Assembly: GCA_021396245.1 (NCBI GenBank)
Contig: WNYE01000005.1
Span: forward strand, 62,001-126,000
DNA: 64,000 nt
From: Sporothrix humicola
Lineage: Eukaryota > Ascomycota > Sordariomycetes > Ophiostomatales > Ophiostomataceae
Direction of reading: 5' to 3'
Part shown: positions 11,776-23,792 of the stretch, one piece after another
How positions within the stretch are numbered: the first letter of the stretch is position 1
How the letters are laid out: each line of letters starts with the position of its first letter
Program-made: the position numbers and the translations under genes
Notes under the pieces: model-generated
The model's database searches: none
What the model saw: only the letters and a program-made list of their open reading frames with translations
What the model was told of the DNA's origin: nothing

Positions 11776-13221
11776 ATGGTCGTCGCCACGGACTACACGT
11801 CCCGGGCGGACACGATTGTGATTGCCAATGCCATTCTCATCACCTTCATGTCCATCTTCGTCCTGATTCGCTTCTGGGCACGCGTCTTTCTCCTCCACCA
11901 GGTCGGCCTGGACGACAGTAAGTTGAGCTCTGCGAGCCCCTTTTTGTTCTTTGTGTGGTTTTTGCTCAGCAAGCTCTAACCATGTGAACAGTCCTCATCT
12001 GGGTTGCATACATTTTGGGCCTCGTGCCGTGTATTTCAGCCATCCTGCAGACTCATTACGGCCTCGGATACCATATAGACGACGTGTCCGACGAGGAGCT
12101 TGAAAAGTTCAGTCTGCTGCTCTTCGTCTCGTCCCTGACGTACATTTCCTCCTTTGTGCTCGCCAAGCTCTCGTTTGCCGTCTTTTACCTGCGCGTTATC
12201 CCGACCCGTGGCTTCCGCCGCCTCAACTATGTCATTATCGGACTTCTCATCGCCCAGGGCATCGAGGAGACGTTTGTGGTCATTTTCTCGTGCGCGCCCG
12301 TCTACAAATACTGGCATCCCAAGGTTGATGGAACGTGCCTGAACCTGTTGAATTTCTACTACATTTCGGTACGTCTTGCCCTCAAAACGACTGCCAAAAT
12401 TATGTGCCCCTTAATTCGGACACCCCCTATTTTGGACAACCCCTATTTTCGATCGTGAACTTTGATTTTGATTTTCTAACATGGTGTCAGTTCGGCATCA
12501 AACTCGCAACCGACTTGGTCCTCTTCCTCGAACCTATCCCGACGCTCAAGAACCTCAAGCTGCCGTGGGCCAAGCGTATCGGTCTCATGGCCATGTTCTC
12601 ACTCGGTCTCCTGTACGTTTTTTTCTGACCTCGCTCGCTTCGCTCACTCGTGATAATTCTCAACAGCTAACACAAACCAGCGCTTGTATCATTTCCATTA
12701 TTCGCTGCACATACCTCAACGACACCAGCACCGACACGACCTTCAAACTCGTCGACCCGTCCAACTGGTCCTCGGCCGAAATCAGCTCGCTCATTATCTG
12801 CGCCTGCATCCCCTACGTCCGCAACCTCTTGGCCGAAATCCCGCACGTCAACGAAGCCCTGGGCCTCTCCTCGTCGGGCGGCTCCAAGAGCGGCGGCTAC
12901 GGAACCGGCGGCGGCTACGGCAACGGCGGCGGCTATGGCCGCAACACGGGCGTCGGCAGCAACTCGTTTGCCCTGCAGAGCCGCACGCCCTACATCCAGC
13001 AGCAGCAAGCCCGTCTGGCGGGCGAGGGCGTCTCGTCGGCCAACGCGACGGCCGGCAAGGGCGGCAAGGACAGCCACGGCCATACGCTGCGTGGGACCGA
13101 GTCGACCGAGGAGATCTTCCCCAACTACCGCGACAAGTCGGGCGGCATTGTCGTCTCGACGGACGTCAAGGTCGCCGTCGAGCGGCACAGCAGCCAGGAC
13201 AGTTTTGGCGGGAGTTCGTAG
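11776..13221 (+). CDS. Rhodopsin-domain integral membrane protein (PTH11/SAT4 type)
   Basis: Four exons: 11776-11917, 11992-12368, 12491-12612 and 12681-13221, encoding 393 aa. Introns of 74, 122 and 68 bp each have a GT..AG border and a CTAAC branch point. The joined protein has seven hydrophobic segments and the family hallmarks: GLDDILIW after TM1, long TM2-TM4, a D-L-V-L-x-L-E-P-I-P-T-L segment, and WSSAEISSLIICACIPYVRNL at TM7, matching the usual fungal W-x-x-x-E...C-x-P...R pattern. There is no CFEM domain at the N-terminus. The cytosolic tail is Gly/Tyr/Ser-rich (GGYGNGGGYG). Proteins of this family sit in the plasma membrane and some act in host or surface sensing (Magnaporthe PTH11); a sensing role here is inference. 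Intron 2 is longer than the others and holds a repeat. Confidence 0.92.
12397..12449 (+). repeat. Repeat block in intron 2, transposon-end-like
   Basis: The block begins with AAATTATGTGCC, also found at 9297-9308 and 9597-9608. It ends with two adjacent 16-bp units (12418-12433 and 12434-12449) that differ by one base: GGACACCCCCTATTTT and GGACAACCCCTATTTT. It fills about half of an intron that is otherwise typical. Such C-rich repeated ends are reminiscent of Tc1/mariner-pogo termini in fungi, but no transposase is present. Confidence 0.6.
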
Positions 13222-16200
13222 GCATAGACATAAAGCACGGGTTTGCTTCTTGTCTCGTCTCGTTTGATTTTGTTCTGTTACGACTCCCGTTTTTGTCGTC
13301 CTTTTTTTTTTCGACTCGACATTCTGCCTTCTTTCGCCAATACCCATTACCCATCGCCTATCGTCCATTGTGTACAAAAAAGAGTCGCGCAGTCCCATCG
13401 CTGGGGCTTGTTTCTGATTTGATTTTGATTTCCGGCTGTTGTCGTCGATGTTGGTATCCAGTGTTTGATTATTGGTTTTCGTCTGGCTAATTGCCTCCCT
13501 TGTCTTCTCTTCTGTTTTGCTCTTTGTTGTCCTGTTATATAGTTTCCACGCTTTCACGTCACGTTCCACGTCTCAACGTCCAACGTCTGCAGCTTAAAAG
13601 TACTGTCATAATACAGAATGCACCATAGTGCATGTTTCCTTCAAAACTATGCCACTCGACAAAGATGATATTTGTGCTTCCATTGCGAACAACAAGGTTA
13701 CACCATCCCCGGTCGTTTCTCGTCACACTGAATCGTCACCTTGCCTGTCACATCCACTCTCGTCACACATCACACTGCATCCCTGTCTGTTCCCCCACGA
13801 TCGTCGTCGACCACTTCAGCGGGATATGGGGCATGACTCGAACAAAGGACAGCCATACATCATGGATATGGTTGTTTTGATTCAGAAAATGATGTGTCAC
13901 TCAATGAACGGCGTTTATTGCTTTTGTTTCTTTTTCTTTGATTTCAGCTGCTTGACCATTTTTTATTCATTGTTAAAATTCACCCCCACGCACTTCTCAC
14001 GTGCACATTGTCCCCATGTAGGGGATTATATTATATTTATTCTCCTACGAACCAATCCATATCATTGTTTACTTTGACGGCCTAGCCCTGCAACATTCTT
14101 TTACGACATCGCATCATGTGCCGCCTTTCAAGATGCCGAGCTATCTTCGAGTCAGGCGCATCGTGGCAATATCGTGGCTCTTGTCTTTATGCAGTTACGT
14201 CAAGGCTACCACTTTGATTCTAATTGGGTAACCTGCCGTTCGTCATGGGGGACAATATAAATGCAAATGATATAAAGACAAGAAGTAAAAGCCCTAGAAC
14301 GGGAAAGTAGAAGCGAAAGATCTTCTACCTGCCAAAGCGTTTTCATTTTACGCCGTCGTTTGATTTTCCCGTACTTTATTCGCCCGTGATATGCTCTGCT
14401 GTCCCTCTTTTATGTTACTTCGCGTCGTCTTTGATGCATGCCATCCCGCGCAAAAACAGAGTTGGGCAGAAAAGAGACGGAGAATGTCCGACGTACACCA
14501 AAGATATAAAATATTTGGGGGCCAAAAAGGAACTCTGTAGAACAAAAGAAGAACAAAATAAAAGCAGTCTAAAGTACGACATACGACGTATTACTCCGTA
14601 CTCCGTTGTTGTATTGGTACCGACTTGTACTCCGTATCTCACCCTCTCACTCTGAATGAGTATGTCGCCTTCTGCTCGAAAGTGACACAGGAAAAAGCAA
14701 AGAGCGGGGTTCGCCCGAGAATGGGAACGTCAATGCATCAATAGGACTACACCGTAAGACCGCATTGGCTAGGACAAACTTTATGGAAGGCTACAGTATG
14801 AACAGCAAAAGAATTTCGAGCGGGGGTCAGGACCGACCGGCCCTTTTCTTCTTTTGTCTGTTGCCGTCTCGATGCATGTTTTGGATGGTCTTGACGCATT
14901 GTTGCGTCAGAGGTAGGGGTAATCTGTTTATCATACCTTTTCTCTCTGTTTTCCCCCATTTATTGTGACTTCACCTTCCCTTCCCGTCTTTTTTTTTTTT
15001 TGGTGTCTATCTCTTTTGATTTTGTTTATGCCTCGTTCTCTGACCTGACAGAGTAGCATGGACAGCTACGTTACGCTCCTACAGTTCCGTGCCTGTCCTT
15101 TGCGTCTGCCTATTCATGTTCTTTTTCTTTTCATTCTTTTTCTTTCTCACATTCTCCCACCCCATCCCTTAAACCCGACTAATGCACAACCTTTGCCAAC
15201 GCATCGGCGTCCCATGCAGGCTTGGGAACGTCTTGCAGCATGCAGCTTGGGATGCAGCTCCCTGGTCTGCAGATTCGCCCCGCGTCGACCTACGCGACGT
15301 GCATCGGGAATGACTATTTTCCAGAGGTACATACGAAACGACGTGAATCGTGTGTATTTTTCATCAATAACGGCAATTGACCATATAAGAGGCCGTCGTG
15401 GAGGCCATATTGAATGTCATTTTGAAGGCCACCTTGGCGGCCACCTCGGCCACATTGACCACTTACACGACCACCTGCGGCCGCCTTCTAGTCGGCCAAG
15501 CCGTGAATCCGCCGTGTCCGTGTCTATGGGTAAACTAGCGGAGGAAAAAAAAAAAGAAAAAAGAAGGAAAAAGAAAAACAAAACGTACAAAACAAACGAC
15601 ATGTGACATGACAAGCGACATGGGCATCAACATAGCCAGCCTGCCAACACACCGGGACAATATTGCCGCTCGGCAAGCTTGACCGAGGACTAGTCAGAAA
15701 GAGAAGAAATCGTAGTAAAATAAGAGAGTTGTAAAATAATAATGAAGCTAAATCTATGATACAAAAGTATTTCATAACTCTGTCTTTTGTAAGAAGAAAA
15801 AACAATGTTTTGTTTTACGTATATACCACCTGATTTCCCCCAGAGTCAGACTCGTCTTTATTCCGTCCCTGACTCTTACCTCGTTCTTTATCCACGGCAG
15901 TTGTCGATCCCGGAAAGCGAGCATCGTGTCGTTGGATGCCAAGTGTCCGCCTGGGTCATAGCTGTGCCTTTCTTTGCTCCTACTCTTTTCACTTCTTTAT
16001 TGTTTTTAAGTAAACCTCCCACTTCCTCCGTGCCTCGTGCATGCTCAGTGGACCACGCAGCCGAACTCCGTCTTGGTATGGACTGGTATTGTGGATGGCA
16101 CGGTACGGGCATCCAGTCATTGGAAACACGCGCAACTCGGCAGATGCCGTGTTTGCGGGTTGACTTTTTGAATTTTGAGTCTTGGCTTTTGGCTTTTGGC

Positions 16201-19200
16201 TTTTGCGGGTGGACGTGGGATGTAATACAGCATCGACAGGCATGTATTTACAATGTACACAGTTTGTACACACAAGTGCAGTCGTATTGACATGAGATCG
16301 CACAAACGGAAAAGCTCAAGGCAATAAACAATATTGATGGGGAGAGGGGGAAGTGAAGAAAATCAAAATATTCCGTGTTGCGTACGGAGAACTTACACAC
16401 GAACACGGGATCTGACTGCGGGGCAGTGGGAAAATGGAGATGTAGCGGTCAGGCTAGGGTTTCCACAATGACATAAGAGGTGGAAGGAAAGGAAGGGGAC
16501 AACACGCTGGAATTTTTAGAATATTGGGACAATTCTTCAACGCGGCCCGTTCGTGTTTTGGAGCAACGTGGATCGGTGAAAAGCGTCGGGATCAAGACGT
16601 GTTTTTTGGCGACGGGAAATAGTCGAAACAAAGCATGGGCCAACAACAGATATGAGATATTTTTGTTCATCGCAGCCCAGTTCACCCTTCATCTCTTCCT
16701 TCACCGTACCTTTTACCACAGCCTCTTTTCACTAGCACGAACCTTGCACTACTTGGCTTGTGATGCCTGTCTAGCGGTGGCTTTTGCTTCCAGTGGATCG
16801 TGTTTCTGGTGTTTTTGGGTACCGTTAGCGACCGTTAGTGACGTTGAAGCATGTCAGAGGACGCGAAAAACATTAGCGGACGTTGGGATGGAGAAAAAAA
16901 GATGGAGCAGGTTGGGCTCGTGTGGCGTGAAAATAGTGCAAAGTCCAGTGGAAACCAATGCAAGAGAAAAGCACACCTCGGGGCTCACCGACAAAATGGA
17001 CAAGGACCAGGGGGGATAGAGGTGGAAGAAAAAAAGAATCAGAGGTAGAAAGAGGAGGAAAGAAAACACATCAGGCAATTTGTGTGCGGCCGTTCGTGTT
17101 GGCCCAACAAGGCGGCCACAACATGGCACAAATATCCTGAGATATGGCCACGACACGGCCACGACACGGGCAGGCGGTAAGGCATATCAAACTGCTGTTT
17201 TCACACGAAGCGGTTGGCGGGTGACAGCGGCAGACGACAGATGACAGCGGCCCAAAAGATGGCTGTCGAGCCGTGGCACAAAAAAAAAGAGAGAGAGGAC
17301 AAAATAAAAAAGAAAAGAAAAGAAAAGCATAAAATATACACGACGATTCAACGCGGCCATGGCAGGCAACAGACACCCCACGCCCTTGTCCCTTGCAATG
17401 CAACTGTAACCTGTAGGTGGGCCGTTCACGGGAAGGTGAGGTTGAAAGGAAAACGAGCAAACGAGTGAAATGTGAAGAGAAGCGAAAAAATGTGAAGAAA
17501 CTCGATGTTGGACGGAATAAAGATACGACGTAAAAGCAGGACGGAAAGATTAAAAGAGACAAAACGATTGACACCGCATGCATGTCCCTCAGTCGTGTCA
17601 ATGTCAATCTGTTACTTGCATGCGAGGTGCATTGCAGACGGAGTGTTGGGTTTATCTGTTCCTTCTTTCGTTTCTTTTTTCCCCTTCCACTTTTTTTCTT
17701 CTTTTTTCCTTCCACTTTTTTCTGTTCTCCTTCCCTTCTTCGTTTTTGCTTTTTCCTTCCATTTTCTCCCTCACGCACGATGACATGCAGGTTGGCCCCG
17801 GCCATCCGACCTTCACTGGCCACCAACTTTTGACCATAAACCTTGACCACGACCACGTCCTTGACCGGGGGCCCCTACCCCGCCTGTTTACGACGTGTTG
17901 TTGTGCGTGTTGGTGAATCGATAGTAAAGTATGACGAGGAAGAAAAGAATAATACATAATACAACAGCACATATAGTACCAAGTCGACCTTTTTCAGATC
18001 AATAATAAATCGAACCGAACCAAACTATAGCCATGTCATCCCGTGAGGTTAAAACGATTAAACGCTTAAAGATGTACCGACAAGCCGACAGAGGCTGACA
18101 AAATATGACAAAACGGGAGGGCAGAAGACAATTAAATACATAAATATCAAGATAAAATAAAATAAAGGAAAGAAAATCTGTCACGTCACACATAACGATT
18201 CAACTGGAGTTGACGACTTGTCCTCGGCAGCCCTTTACCTTGACATCTCTGTTACACTCTAACTGTGTCCATTTCACATCCCTTCACCTGATACAACTTG
18301 GTTCTGACTCTGATATTCCATTACTCCCGACGAGTCTGTTCTTTCTCCCTTTCTCCCCTAACCCGTGAAACAGGTCCTTAAAAAAAAGACCGAAGTACAC
18401 CGATGTTCCCAACACGCGCCAACACCAAGGTCCAGTCCAAGATTCACACTAACTGCCCCGTCGCCATGCCGAAATCGAGCTCCACCAAAAGTACGGTAAC
18501 AGGGAGGTAGAATAAAATAATAAAGCAATACTAGGTAGACAGTAGACTTATTTCCCGTTTTATATTTTTATTTTCCCACTTCACCTCGAGGCTACGTAGG
18601 CCCGGCTCACCGTCTCGTCATGACCGCCTGCCGTCCTCGTGCCTTTTTTCTTCCTTTCTTTTCTCCCTCTCCATTTTGTGTCTTTTTTGCTGTCCGTGCC
18701 TTCCTGTTTGCCTTGTTTGCTTGTGATTCTGCCGTGTGTCTCTTTTCTATTTGTCCAGCCAAAATCAAGCTGATTTCCGTAACGGGCCATTTTCTGTGTA
18801 AGTGATTTTGTCCGTTCTTTTTCTTTTCGTTTTCCTTTCGTCTTCATCGTCCACCCCTCCCCGGCCAACGTTCACCCCTTCCATCTACTCAGTACCTTCC
18901 TTGCCTTACCTCCCCTGCCTCTTTTTCTTCCTTTCCTTCCATTCCTTCCCTCTTCCCTGTCGTTTTGTATTTTATTTCCTCATCTCCTCTTTTTTTGTTC
19001 CCTCTGTTTTTATCCCTTCCTTATTTCCTCCTCTCTCTTTCCTTTATTTTTATTTCCTTTTTTCCTTCCCTTCTTCTTCTCCTTCTCTTTCTTCTTTTTC
19101 CTTTCCCCTTCTTCTTCCCACTCTTGTTTCATCCCCACAACGACACCATGTGTTGGCGCAGCCCCCCGTCCGCCGACCGTTTTTCCCTTTCCCTTTCCTT

Positions 19201-19434
19201 TCTCCTTGTCCAGACCTTGCCGTACCGCAGCCTCGGGTAAGGGAACCGCATCCCTACTCACCGACTAGGTGAGGCAGCAACAACACAAGCAAGGATTTTC
19301 GAGAAATTCAAGGACACGAATAAAAGTAAAAAATAAATACGAGCAAAATAAAAACAAATAAAGACGGCACCTCGCACACGACCTGACTCGACACTCTACG
19401 CAACCTGTCTCCCACCTCATCACACATCACTAAC
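13222..19434. other. 6.2 kb gene-poor region
   Basis: No recognisable gene on either strand. Most long frames come from (TTTC/CCTT)n pyrimidine tracts, for example 17640-17770 and 18800-19140, which translate as Phe/Ser/Leu or, in reverse, Lys/Arg/Glu strings. Two exact TACTCCGTA motifs sit at 14592-14600 and 14628-14636, and a GGCTTTT triplet at 16184-16204. The last ~100 bases are an A/C-rich leader to the GH18 gene. Confidence 0.65.
16184..16204 (+). repeat. 7-bp tandem triplet, GGCTTTT
   Basis: Three perfect GGCTTTT units, followed by GCGGG. A second TTTGCGGGT copy lies about 50 bp upstream, so the units are flanked by short direct repeats. Non-coding. Confidence 0.8.
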
Positions 19435-20579
19435 ATGGCGTCTCGAAGACACCGGTCGAGCCGGTCCAACTCGACTATCTTGTACACCAACGCCGTCTAC
19501 TACCCAAACTTTGCCGTCTACAGTGGCAATACTCCGGCAAAGCTCAACTACAGCTGCATCAGTCTTGTCTACTATGCCTTTGCCCGCGTCACCGAGGCAG
19601 GGCATATTGTGGTGAGTCTTGTGATACACAGATGTAGATATAACGGCTCCCCGTTTTTTATTAACAGCCGCCCTAGCTCGGCGACGAATATGTAGATGCC
19701 AATATTCCCTGTGACGGCGCCCGCGGCGCCATTGGCTCTCTCCTCCACCTCAAACAACAACACCCCCACCTCCAAGTTATCCTGTCTGTCGGCGGCAGCG
19801 AAGCCGGCCCGACATATGCCTCTGTCGCCGCCAGTCCCGTTCGGCGAGACAACTTTGCCCGCTCCGCCTTGGGACTCATCGAAGCTTCAGGGCTCGACGG
19901 CATCGACGTCAACTGGGCCTATCCCACCGATCCGGAACAAGCCGCCAATTTTCTGGAACTGCTCGCCGTCGTCCGCATGACCTTTGGCGGTCCTGACGGA
20001 TACTATCTGACAGCCTCCCTCCCCGGCTCCGTCGACATGCTTGAGATTTTCGACTTGGCCCAGATCGCCGCCTGTGTCGACCTTGTCAACCTCGCCGCCT
20101 ACGATTTTTATGGACCCTGGTCCGCCCGCTGTGGACACCATGCCCAGCTCTATGCAGTTGGAAGAGACGAGCCCTCGGGCGACCAGTCTGTCCAATATCT
20201 CATGAGCAAAGGCGTCCCCTCGAAAAAGATCTTGTTCGGCATCCCCGCCTACGGACGCAGTTTTGTCGGCCCACAAGCCACAGCCGCCGGACGACCGTTT
20301 GCCGGCATCCCCGCCGACACAGACGGCACCTTTGAATACCGCGACCTGCCCCGGCCAGCTACCCGTGAGCATGTTGACAAGCGCGTTGTCGCGGCCCAAT
20401 GCGTCGGTGGCGATGGCGGCTTTGTTTCCTACGACAACCCAGACACGGTCCGCATGAAAGCACAATTTTGCAAGCAAAAGGCCCTGGGCGGCCTTTTCTA
20501 TTTCGGCGCACACTCTGACAGCAGAGACAGCAAGCGAAGCCTCATTGCCGCCGGATTTCGGACCCTGCATGGGTCATGA
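19435..20579 (+). CDS. GH18 chitinase-like protein with lost catalytic residues
   Basis: Two exons, 19435-19611 and 19677-20579, give 359 aa. The 65-bp intron has a TATTAAC branch point and uses the CCTAG acceptor at 19676, because the upstream AACAG would bring a stop. The fold markers of glycoside hydrolase family 18 are present in order: NAVYYPNFAVY near the N-terminus, the substrate-site motif LSVGGSEAG, YDFYGPW, KKILFGIPAYGRSF, and GGFVSYDNPDTVRMK with GGLFYFG near the end. The catalytic motif, normally DGIDIDWEYP, reads DGIDVNWAYP: Asp138 has become Asn and the acid/base Glu at 140 is Ala. Chitin cleavage by the usual mechanism should be impossible. No signal peptide is visible, as in the predicted intracellular fungal class V group. 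The frame is intact over 300 codons, so it is either a binding pseudo-enzyme or a very recent loss. Confidence 0.9.
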
Positions 20580-23500
20580 TGAAAACGACTGAAGGGAGAA
20601 GAGATAAAAAGAAAAATCATAAAGGAGCATACGGACTCGGACATTGCATTTGGACGGGATATCATTCACAACTGCGTTTGGTTCTCTTGCTTTTATGTTT
20701 CCTGTATTCTGTATTTTTTGTACTTTTGTTTAATGACTTGATGACCACCATTTTTGTTTCTTTTTTCATGCCTCCTGTTTCCTTTTCTCACAGCATCTCA
20801 TAGCATTCATAGCATTCATCGCAATCATGGCAAAATGAGCATACACGGACGGGCGGACTGGGTTAGGGTTACACTCGTTATCTTTCCTTCTTTTCTTTTC
20901 TTCTTTTCTTTTCTTTCTTTCTTACAATACATATGCAGTTCTCACTTGACTCTTTCTTTCGTCTTTTTTTCTTTTTCTTTCTTATTTTGTCTTTCTCTCC
21001 TCCATTTTTTTATCTGCCCACACGCTTCCTCCCGCTTCAATTTTTCCATTTGCAAATATGACAGCTGTGGGATGACGCCATAATACCGCACAGGACCCCT
21101 ACTAAGACCAAAGGTGCAGAATCCACGCCGCCCACAACCACTCACACACCGCTGGACAGCAATGGACAGCGATTGACAACAAATCGCTTATGGAGAAAAA
21201 GTCTTGTTTTCTTGTCTCCTCCCTGCAGTGCCTTCTGCAGCATCTTACGATCCCCTCTTTGGGAGCTCTTTTCTTTCACTTTTTGCTTTATTTTCTTTTT
21301 CTTTTTTCTATTTCCGGGATCTGCTTTTCTACAAGATCTGTTTCAGTAAATGGAAGAACGTGGCAAGGCAGACAGGAGAGGAAAGAAGAAGAGAAAAAAA
21401 AAAAAGAAGAAAAAAAGAAGAAGAATTGAAGCACATGAAATGGGCACAAGGCAGCAAACACTACAACAGACGGAGACGTGGCGATATGGCCGACTCTCCG
21501 ATGTCGTATCTGGAGGGGTAGTAGACAGGGAGAATAAATGTCAATAGGCCTGCAAAATACCCCTCGTCGGCTCTCCTGCCGGCTTGTTGGTTCGTTGGCA
21601 AGTCGCAGAAAAGGAATGTGGCAGGATGGTCGCATTTGATTGCTTTTCCTTTTCACTTTCTGATTTTCTGATTCACACACAGTAGCACGGTCGATCGGGC
21701 ATATCTGCATGTCCTTACTGTGTCGGCCTGCATGTGTCCAGCGAACGATTAGTTCTCACTGCTACTATGTACAGGCATGTAGGCATGTATGGTGTGCAGC
21801 GGGATGTCTGGCGCCGAAAACGACAAGGGGCAGAGGGAAGAGATCAAATGAACAAAATGAAAAGAACGAAAGCACTCAGGAAAATGGAAGGAAAGGCAGA
21901 ATCGGGAGAATGACCACAGAACACTGCTCTGACAGCTGATTACCGTGTTGGGTAAGAATGGCACACAGCGGAACAATGGTGGGGGCTCAGACTCGAAATT
22001 TTCTGTGTCTTTTTTCCCCTTTCCTCTTTCCTTCATTCTTTCAGCCCAAGCTACGTCACAGAGGCGATTGCCACGTTCATCTCGATTCTATCCGAATTCT
22101 CTGGGATAAATTTCTTGACCGCATAACCCAAGGTCACAGGATCAAAGATATCTGCCTGTGCTTTGGAGAAATACATGACAAGGACAAGCAAAACTTGAGG
22201 AAAAAAAGGAAAAGAGAGGGAAACCGAAAAAAACTAGCAAAACGTGCAGTAGGCCACGGCGTCTGCATCTGCAACTACATCTGCACTGCGCCTGTCGTCC
22301 GGCGTCTGGCGTCTGTGCGGGCGTGCGAGGGAGTGTGTGGAAGTGTGAGTGGAGAAGAGAAGAAGAAGAAAAGAAAGAAAAGAGGAAGAAAAATGGTGTC
22401 TTCTCCTTGAGCTACTACTTACAAGTACTATCTTTCTCGGATTCTTACAAGGTGAGCCTTGTCAAAAATTACGTTACGTATATTCAGCTTCTTTTTGGCC
22501 CTTATTTTACGAGAAACGAAAATACGGTGAAGAAACAACACTATTCGGGAGCAAAAATAAACGAGAAAACAAAGTGGGAACTTGGCGCTGGAACTACAAG
22601 AAAGCGCAACTTATTTTGTTGTGTTAGTCTCGCCGTCTTTTAGTGCTGGACAGCTGGTCAGGACAACTTCCTAAACAGGAAGATCCCGACGTGTTGTTGC
22701 TAAAGTGGCTTGCAGCCAGCTTGCAGAGAGCTTGCAGAAGGAGTAGACCAGGCAGCTGCGCATATTTTGTTCAGAATAAATAAAATATACATAGTTCTCA
22801 TCTTGATCTCACGAATTGGCTTCTGCTTCGTTTTCGGTATATTTTATACAATGTTGGAGGTTTGGTTTAGCGACGTTAAGCTGAAGTTGGACTTTTTTTT
22901 TCGTAGAATAAAAATATCGACAAAACGATAAAAGAAAAGGAGGAGACGGATAAAATAATAATATAAAAAAATGCAAATAAAACTGTAAGCTTTACCAAAA
23001 CTATTACGTTCGAATAAACATTACAAAATGGGAAAAACAGATGACACTCCTGTTGATTCTTTTGTACGAGCAGAATCATAGTCTAAGGTGTGAATTGAAA
23101 TCAAAAGGAGGTGATAGTTGGGGTGCCAACTAGAGAAACAACTGCCAACTAAACATTTCAGGCACGACAACACAATATTTAGTCTATGAGGACAATAATG
23201 CCATAACTAATATATTAGCGTATTAATGTTCAACAATTCATCAAAGCACCTTACTTTACACTGAAGGTTTACCATAAATTGATGGTTTATTACTTCGCAC
23301 CTGGAGATGATGTTGTTCCTAGTGCCACGTGACACGCCTTACACGGATTCACCGCCTTCCCCTTCTAGCGCTTCGCCCCTAGACCCCAACAGGTGCTATT
23401 GACGGCAGGCGCGAAACGCCGTCGTGGCTTCTAGGAAGGTACGGACGCTGCGCCCCTGGCCAGATCAACAGACAGCTCCCCACACGACACACAACCAAGC

Positions 23501-23792
23501 AACTTCGCATCTACGACACAATCGAGACACGACATATCCACAAACTACCTACACGGCATAACCGACAACTTTGGCAATCCCAGCTTTCTTGACGAACGGC
23601 GGCAATCCATCCCCAAGCCCCACTGCATCGACAACAGCTCTCCGAATCGGCCCCATTCTCGAATTGACCCCGACCTCCTGAAATCGTATTGACAACGGCC
23701 TCGATCACGGCCCTGACTGTAGGCGAGCGGCAGTTGGCGCAGCCTCGAATCCAAGGGGAAGGGCCAGGCCCCTTTCCACCAGACCGCCCACC
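20580..23792. other. 3.2 kb intergenic region
   Basis: No recognisable gene. The left part has TTTC tracts and a two-unit GGGTTA telomere-like word (20860-20871). The part around 22450-23290 is AT-rich. A GCTTGCAG triplet lies at 22708-22740. The last 450 bases are GC-richer and contain a CACGTG box near 23327, probably the vps53 promoter and leader. Confidence 0.65.
22708..22740 (+). repeat. 11-bp tandem triplet around GCTTGCAG
   Basis: GCTTGCAG occurs at 22708, 22719 and 22730, exactly 11 bp apart, with variable 3-bp spacers (CCA, AGA, AAG). An 11-bp period places all three on nearly the same helix face. Non-coding. Confidence 0.7.

Noticed and set aside
12667..13569. 300-codon minus-strand frame over the end of the rhodopsin-domain gene
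   Set aside because: The sense exon is supported by splice sites and TM7 conservation; the antisense product is Ala/Val/Gly/Asp low complexity.
17071..17856. 261-codon minus-strand frame
   Set aside because: Made of Lys/Glu runs and Phe/Ser/Leu runs from T/C tracts; no domain and no splice-supported neighbours.
20860..20871. GGGTTAGGGTTA, two telomere-type repeats
   Set aside because: Only two units, expected occasionally by chance; no other subtelomeric sign here. Possibly a telobox, but not supported.
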